Part shown: one piece after another, positions 6,335 through 9,489 of the stretch
How positions within the stretch are numbered: position 1 is the first letter of the stretch
Layout of the letters: the number at the start of each line of letters is the position of its first letter
Source: Panacagrimonas sp052387335
GTDB lineage: Bacteria > Pseudomonadota > Gammaproteobacteria > Nevskiales > Nevskiaceae
Direction: 5' to 3'
DNA length: 9,489 nucleotides
Assembly (NCBI GenBank): GCA_052387335.1
Contig: JBQTJH010000222.1
Span: 1-9,489, forward strand
Translations under genes and position numbers: made by a program
Notes under the pieces: generated by a model
Databases searched by the model: none
What the model was told of the DNA's origin: nothing
What the model saw: the letters and a program-made list of their open reading frames with translations, nothing else

Positions 6335-6972
6335 TAGCTGTCCTTGGGCTGCGGCACCACGCGCAGATAGGGCTTGAGTTCCTTCCAGCCGGCGGGGAAG
6401 AGCTTCTTCGCGTCGTCGTTGCTGACCGCAGGCACGATGATCACGTCCTCGCCCTGCTTCCAGTTCACCGGCGTCGCAACCTTGTACTTGTCGGTGAGCT
6501 GCAGGGAGTCGATCACTCTCAGGATCTCGTCAAAGTTGCGACCGGTGCTCGCCGGGTAGGTCAGTGTCAGACGCACCTTCTTGTTGTGATCGATCACGAA
6601 CACGCTGCGCACGGTGAAGGTGTCGCTCGCGTTCGGATGGATCATGTCGTAGAGGTTCGACACGGTCTTGTCCGCATCCGCGATCAGCGGAAAGTTCAGC
6701 GACGCGCCCTGCGTTTCCTCGATGTCCTTGCTCCAGCCGTGGTGGTCGGCCAGCTTGTCTACCGACAGGCCAATGGCCTTGACGTTGCGCTTGGCGAATT
6801 CGCTCTTGAGCTTGGCGGTGTAGCCGAGTTCGGTGGTGCACACCGGCGTGTAGTTCTTCGGATGGCTGAACAGCACGGCCCAGCTTGCCCCGAGCCATTC
6901 GTGAAAACGGATGCGACCTTCCGTGGTGTCGGCTTCGAAGTCGGGGGCGATGTCGCCGAGTCGGATCGTCAC
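6334..6972 (-). CDS. 1-Cys peroxiredoxin (AhpC/TSA, Prx6 type)
   Basis: A 212-residue cytosolic peroxidase that reduces hydrogen peroxide or organic hydroperoxides. The active-site block S-H-P-K-N-Y-T-P-V-C-T-T-E-L has Thr42 and peroxidatic Cys45, with the conserved Arg122 in TVRSVFVID. Cys45 is the only cysteine, which makes it 1-Cys. The Prx6 C-terminal domain is present (TPVNWKQGEDVIIVPAVSNDDAKKLFP, then KPYLRVVPQP). Length and ends match bacterial Prx6 proteins. The GTG start at 6972 is supported by AAGGAG with a 7-base spacing and by the usual x-I-R-L-G-D beginning. Upstream in-frame sequence to 7269 gives an Arg/Ser-rich extension unlike the family. The TAG stop is TA plus the first G of element copy 2. 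As the protein end looks complete, the element probably landed in or at the stop codon. Confidence 0.92.
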   Translation of the reverse strand: MTIRLGDIAPDFEADTTEGRIRFHEWLGASWAVLFSHPKNYTPVCTTELGYTAKLKSEFAKRNVKAIGLSVDKLADHHGWSKDIEETQGASLNFPLIADADKTVSNLYDMIHPNASDTFTVRSVFVIDHNKKVRLTLTYPASTGRNFDEILRVIDSLQLTDKYKVATPVNWKQGEDVIIVPAVSNDDAKKLFPAGWKELKPYLRVVPQPKDS

Positions 6973-7321
6973 GGGCAGGCTCCTTGCGCGGGGTGAAGCC
7001 GCATATTGCGTGGTCGCCTGCGAGGCTGCCAGCACCGCAACGATCGATCGAAAGAACGCTTCAGGCATCGCGCGCGGCAGGCGGTGTGGTCGGCGCTGAC
7101 CGCGACGCCGGAGGCTCGCCGAGCGCAATGAACAACGTGTCGAGCCTCCACAGCTAGGGCTGTGCCAAGTGCGGGTCACTGCAGCCGAACTACGACGAAT
7201 TGGCACGTTTATTGTTATCATTTGTAGGAGCAGCATGTGAGGAGACGCGGCTGCGGACATAAACATCAAGATTCACCGTACATCCTTATTCCACTTTCAT
7301 TTGTTGAGGGAGACTTATCCG
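6973..7321. other. Divergent intergenic region between peroxiredoxin and secreted-protein genes
   Basis: These 349 bases lie between the two divergent starts and should hold both promoters. The right third (about 7185-7321) is distinctly more AT-rich than the rest of the window. The left part has GC-rich open frames on both strands that lack ribosome-binding sites and resemble no family, so I treat them as non-coding. No clear sigma-70 promoter with both hexamers was found. A sigma-54-like site at 7200-7217 is the only candidate. The AGGGAGA ribosome-binding site of the downstream gene is at 7307-7313. Confidence 0.5.
7200..7217 (+). promoter_or_regulatory. Candidate sigma-54 promoter, imperfect -12 box
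   Basis: TTGGCACG followed by TTTA and TTGTTA fits the TGGCACG-N4-TTGCW pattern, with the required GG-N10-spacing. The -12 dinucleotide is GT instead of GC. It would transcribe rightward, starting about 95 bp before the secreted-protein gene. The -24 match is good but a non-GC -12 box weakens the case, and no upstream activator site was identified. Confidence 0.3.
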
Positions 7322-7663
7322 ATGAAGCTTCGACCCCTTCTCGCTGGTGTTGCAATGAGCCTGGTCGGTACGGCGGCGCTGGCAGGACCCAGCATCCCCG
7401 CGGCCGGTATCAGCCTGGCCGTGCTCGGACCCACGCTCGGCGCCGCCCCGCTGCCTGGAACGGGCATTTACTCCGGCGGCATTACCAATGTTGCGGGTCT
7501 TGCCCTCGCGCTGAAGAACAACGACGGCGCCGGCCATTCGCTGATCGGTCTCAAGGCCAAGCTTGGCGGCATCCCGACCGATGTCGAAGCGTTTCCGGCG
7601 CTTCCCGGTCTTTCGGGTCTTTCGGGCCTTCCGATCAGCATCGGTGTTCTGGTTCCGCAATAA
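7322..7663 (+). CDS. Small exported Gly/Leu/Pro-rich protein of unknown function
   Basis: A 113-residue protein that I do not recognise. It has a clear Sec signal peptide: MKLR, a hydrophobic core (PLLAGVAMSLVGTAA), then A-L-A before Gly22, so cleavage after Ala21 is likely. The mature part of about 92 residues is small and apolar, with many Gly, Leu, Ala, Pro and Ile, no cysteine and only one short charged patch (LKNNDGAGH, LKAKLGG). Near the end LPGLSGLSGLP is encoded by a 9-base tandem repeat (GGTCTTTCG twice, then a partial copy). AGGGAGA lies 8 bases before the ATG at 7322; an in-frame TTG at 7301 is rejected because it precedes the ribosome-binding site. It has its own promoter region upstream and a strong terminator after the stop, so it is probably a monocistronic, well-expressed envelope or secreted protein. 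Confidence 0.75.
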   Translation: MKLRPLLAGVAMSLVGTAALAGPSIPAAGISLAVLGPTLGAAPLPGTGIYSGGITNVAGLALALKNNDGAGHSLIGLKAKLGGIPTDVEAFPALPGLSGLSGLPISIGVLVPQ

Positions 7664-7678
7664 GGCTCGCTGATCCGA

Positions 7679-7712
7679 AGCCCGTGACCGCGACTGCGGT
7701 CACGGGCTTTTT
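7679..7712 (+). terminator. Strong intrinsic terminator of the secreted-protein gene
   Basis: A 13-bp perfect stem (AGCCCGTGACCGC 7679-7691 with GCGGTCACGGGCT 7696-7708) closes a 4-base GACT loop. It is followed by T7709-T7712, giving five Ts in a row with the last base of the stem. It begins 15 bp after the TAA stop, exactly where a rho-independent terminator would be expected. Confidence 0.9.
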
Positions 7713-7759
7713 GTTGGGCGGCCATTGTGGCGGCGGGCGGCCGCAGCCGAGAATTGCAC

Positions 7760-8065
7760 CAACAAGCGCTGTCGGGCGCGACCCGTTCCAGAGCCGCGCC
7801 AGCCCCTGGGCGCCGCATTCTGGGCCGCGCAGAGGCTGGTGCTGGTGCCCGGGTTCACCCACGAGACCCTGAAAACTTTTTCCTGGCACGAGCAGATTCA
7901 GCACCGCTACGCCGCCATCACCTGGGCGCGGTGCGCACCCATCATTGCGGTGTGAGCTACAAGACCTTCAATCTGGGCTGCAATAAATTTCCGCGGCCGG
8001 CGTTCTACTGTGCAGTTCTGCGCACCGTGCTGGAGACACTGCGCAACGACGATCAATCGCGGTAG
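7760..8065 (+). pseudogene. Possible remnant of a rightward gene, frameshifted, family not recognised
   Basis: Between the terminator and the aldolase gene there is no intact gene. Two plus-strand frames look coding in turn. One, to about 7955, reads RLVLVPGFTHETLKTFSW, HEQIQHRYAAITWA, then stops at TGA. A second frame takes over near 7950 and reads SYKTFNLGCNKFPRPAFYC, AVLRTVLETLRNDDQSR, ending at 8065, where it overlaps the aldolase tail by 13 bases. Both have GC-rich third positions and a protein-like composition, and there is no start with a ribosome-binding site. A single frameshift near 7930-7955 would join them. I cannot name the family. Chance open frames in GC-rich DNA remain possible. 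Confidence 0.35.
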
Positions 8066-8928
8066 CCCGGATTGCGCCGATCCAGGCGTCGCAGCAAGCC
8101 TGGCCAGGCCAGCATGCCGAACTGGCCGAAGGTCACGGCCTCGACCTGCTGTTCGATGCCGTCGAGAATCTTCGGTGCCACGCCCTTGAGTGGACCACCG
8201 CCGGCCTGCGCGCGCACCTGGATCATGCATGCGGCTTCAAGCATGTACATGCGCAGGAAGGCATCCGCGCAGTTCTTGCCCAGGGTCAGCAGACCGTGGT
8301 TGCGCAGCATCATGGTCCATTTGTCGCCGAGGTCGGCGACCAGGCGCGGCTTTTCATCTTCGTACAGCGCGATGCCCTCGTAGTCGTGATAGGCCATCGA
8401 ATAGCCGGCAATCAGCGCGGTCTGCGACAAGGGCAGCAGACCGTCCTTCTGCGCCGATACCGCAACCCCGTTGATGGATTGGGTGTGCACGACGCACGCC
8501 ACGACTTCGCGCGCGGCGTGCACGGCGCTATGGATGGTGAAGCCCGCCGGGTTCACCGGGTACGGCGAGTCCATGACCTTGTTGCCGTGGATGTCGACCT
8601 TCACCAGCGAAGACGCGGTGATCTCGTCAAACATCCAGCCGTAGGGATTGATCAGGAAATGATGATCCGACGCCGACACGGTGTCTTCGCGAAGCGAAGC
8701 GGGTGCGGGAGGTGTCGGTGGGCTCGCATTCCCACTTGTATCTGTCTTTGGCGAAACCTTGTGGCGAGCCGGGCCGGGCAAGCGCACCGAGATGTGGGTG
8801 AATACCAGATCGTCCCAGCCATACATCGCCACCAGTCGATACGCAGCGGCCAGATCAACGCGCAGCGCCCATTCTTCCTCGGACACCTGATCGCGAATGG
8901 CGGTGCTGGGCTTGATGATGACGTTCAT
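8053..8928 (-). CDS. Class II aldolase/adducin family protein
   Basis: A 291-residue protein. Family blocks in order: LAAAYRLVAMYGWDDLVFTHIS (27-47), HHFLINPYGWMFDEITASSLVK (89-110), HSAVHAAREVVACVVHTQS (133-151), LPLSQTALIAGYSMAYHDYEG and MLRNHGLLTLGKNCADAF. Members cleave or epimerise sugar phosphates with a zinc ion; some have lost catalysis. The usual H-T-H zinc motif reads H148-T-Q150 here, so metal binding may be altered. Residues about 54-88 are a Pro/Ser/Thr-rich stretch absent from my recollection of the family, where PGPEHHFL-like sequence is continuous. The ATG at 8928 follows GAGGAG (8940-8935) by 6 bases. That site overlaps the TGA of the ceramidase fragment, pointing to former translational coupling. 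The in-frame start at 9027 is rejected, since it reads through the ceramidase sequence in another frame. Substrate unknown. Confidence 0.85.
   Translation of the reverse strand: MNVIIKPSTAIRDQVSEEEWALRVDLAAAYRLVAMYGWDDLVFTHISVRLPGPARHKVSPKTDTSGNASPPTPPAPASLREDTVSASDHHFLINPYGWMFDEITASSLVKVDIHGNKVMDSPYPVNPAGFTIHSAVHAAREVVACVVHTQSINGVAVSAQKDGLLPLSQTALIAGYSMAYHDYEGIALYEDEKPRLVADLGDKWTMMLRNHGLLTLGKNCADAFLRMYMLEAACMIQVRAQAGGGPLKGVAPKILDGIEQQVEAVTFGQFGMLAWPGLLRRLDRRNPGYRD
8665..8769 (-). repeat. In-frame insertion within the aldolase gene
   Basis: About 105 bases encode residues 54-88 (ARHKVSPKTDTSGNASPP, TPPAPASLREDTVSASD). The DNA contains three short dyads close together: GACAC-G-GTGTC (8675-8685), TTCGCGAA (8686-8693) and GTGGG-N8-CCCAC (8718-8735). 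Palindromes packed like this, together with a disordered, Pro-rich translation between two conserved blocks, suggest a small palindromic repeat that inserted without breaking the frame. The exact borders are estimated from where family similarity stops and resumes. Confidence 0.5.
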
Positions 8929-8938
8929 GGTCTGCTCC

Positions 8939-9232
8939 TCAGGGACAGTCGCTGACCGGTCCCGAAACAGTAAATGGGCTGGATACCCCACTGTAGGCCA
9001 TGGCGGGCAGCACGGCAGTGCGTGCAACCCCTTCGTGGCGCAATCGATACGTACCGGCCGGCGTATCGCGCCGGATGGTCCAACGCGCGTCGGCCGTCGA
9101 AGGTCCGGTGACGCTGTCGATGGGTAGCGGCACGCCCAACTGCGGTCGCCAGTCGAAGATCAGTTCGGGATCGCGATCGGTGGCGACGTGGATCCAGCTT
9201 CCATCGGCAGCCTGTCGCTCCACGAACACATA
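8939..9232 (-). pseudogene. Neutral ceramidase, C-terminal fragment (5' part lost)
   Basis: These 97 residues match the C-terminal immunoglobulin-like domain of neutral/alkaline ceramidases. The pattern FVERQAADGSW-hVATDRDPE-hhFDWRP, then ARWTIRRDTPAGTYRLRHEG, then an F-T-V close near the end, is typical of the family. The full enzymes are roughly 650-700 residues and hydrolyse ceramide to sphingosine and fatty acid outside the cytoplasm. Here the catalytic part is absent: going upstream the frame meets TAG (9235-9233) directly at the end of element copy 3. No start with a ribosome-binding site exists, although a GTG lies at 9229. The TGA at 8941-8939 overlaps the ribosome-binding site of the aldolase gene. 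The missing part may lie beyond the window on the far side of the element. Confidence 0.7.
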
Positions 9233-9233
9233 C

Positions 9234-9489
9234 TAGGGTCTGTTGACATATGAATGGTCGCTGCGTTGCGAGTCCAAAATTCCGCCAGGCAAGGCGCGGT
9301 CGGCGAAGCTTGGTGATTCCAAGCGAGGCGGGCGCAACGCCGCATGGCGGGATTTTGGCCGCAACCCGAAGGGGCGGGGCCGCTTTTGCGCATCGCTGCG
9401 TTAGTCGCTCATCATGTACTTCAAGTACACCTCGTCGCTCCTTCCTTGCGCTGCGCAAAAGCGACCTCCGCCGCAGCGATCATTCATAT
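9234..9489 (+). mobile_element. MITE-like repeat element, copy 3 (outer end cut by window edge)
   Basis: TA at 9234-9235 is followed by the terminus GGGTCTGTTGACATATGAATG (from 9236 or 9237). The same sequence returns inverted at the far end as ATTCATAT (9482-9489), where the window stops about 15 bases short. The core is the reverse complement of copy 1 and lacks the extra hairpin of copy 2. Hairpin A has arms 9274-9287 and 9345-9358 with one G-T type mismatch, and a nested stem 9308-9313/9319-9324. The 15-base dyad is at 9415-9429. It directly abuts the truncated ceramidase fragment. No coding capacity. Confidence 0.82.

Noticed and set aside
6973..7269. N-terminal extension of the peroxiredoxin to position 7269, or a signal-peptide-like start near 7067
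   Set aside because: The extension is Arg/Ser-rich and unlike Prx6 proteins. The GTG at 6972 has AAGGAG at proper spacing and gives the normal family N-terminus.
9000..9236. Plus-strand open frame ending in TAG at the edge of element copy 3
   Set aside because: It would be a fourth gene ending at an element, but it is antisense to the ceramidase fragment, lacks a ribosome-binding site and shows no family features. I did not count it in the stop-codon pattern.
8925..9458. Minus-strand open frame joining element copy 3 to sequence ahead of the aldolase
   Set aside because: It mixes repeat translation with an out-of-frame reading of the ceramidase fragment. The ceramidase frame has recognisable family sequence.
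1..9489. CRISPR array, phage genes, toxin-antitoxin pair or known defence system
   Set aside because: No short regularly spaced repeats, integrase, Cas, nuclease/helicase or small overlapping gene pair was found. The three repeats are long, structured and widely separated.

Overview
The window is GC-rich with GC-biased third codon positions. It carries proteobacterial families (a DUF2970 membrane protein, an AhpC/Prx6-type peroxiredoxin, a MocR-like regulator, a bacterial-type neutral ceramidase tail and a type I Baeyer-Villiger monooxygenase). A gammaproteobacterium of the Nevskiales/Xanthomonadales kind is the best guess, made from gene content only. No transposase, CRISPR array, tRNA or rRNA was seen.

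Layout. An almost complete copy of a short non-autonomous repeat element (1-247) abuts the 3' end of a Baeyer-Villiger monooxygenase gene on the minus strand (245-1771). A compact divergent promoter with two matching dyads (1792-1811 and 1820-1837) separates it from a TetR regulator (1848-2507). The regulator is followed at 10 bp by a membrane-anchored metallo-beta-lactamase-fold hydrolase (2518-3504). Then come methionine sulfoxide reductase A (3615-4241), a convergent DUF2970 protein (4263-4511, minus) and a divergent MocR/GntR-aminotransferase regulator (4609-6018). A complete second element (6018-6334) sits exactly between the stop codons of that regulator and a convergent 1-Cys peroxiredoxin (6334-6972, minus). 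Next are a small exported protein of unknown function (7322-7663) with a strong terminator, a stretch that looks like a decayed gene, a class II aldolase/adducin family gene (8053-8928, minus), the truncated 3' end of a neutral ceramidase gene (8939-9232, minus) and a third element copy (9234 to the window end).

How it works together. The monooxygenase and TetR gene look like a self-contained regulated oxidation unit, with the operators overlapping the monooxygenase promoter. MsrA and the peroxiredoxin are oxidative-damage functions, but nothing ties them into one pathway. The aldolase gene seems to have been the downstream, translationally coupled partner of the ceramidase gene before that gene lost its 5' part.

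The most unusual signal is the repeat element. Three copies share one core of two long hairpins but have two different kinds of terminal inverted repeat. The stems carry paired (compensatory) base changes. Copy 2 holds an extra nested hairpin. At all three places where an intact gene meets an element, the stop codon is the same composite: TA from the presumed target plus the first G of the element. I infer a MITE-like family inserting at TA, probably moved by an unseen IS5/IS427-like transposase. It may now act as a stop-codon supplier and bidirectional terminator at gene ends.
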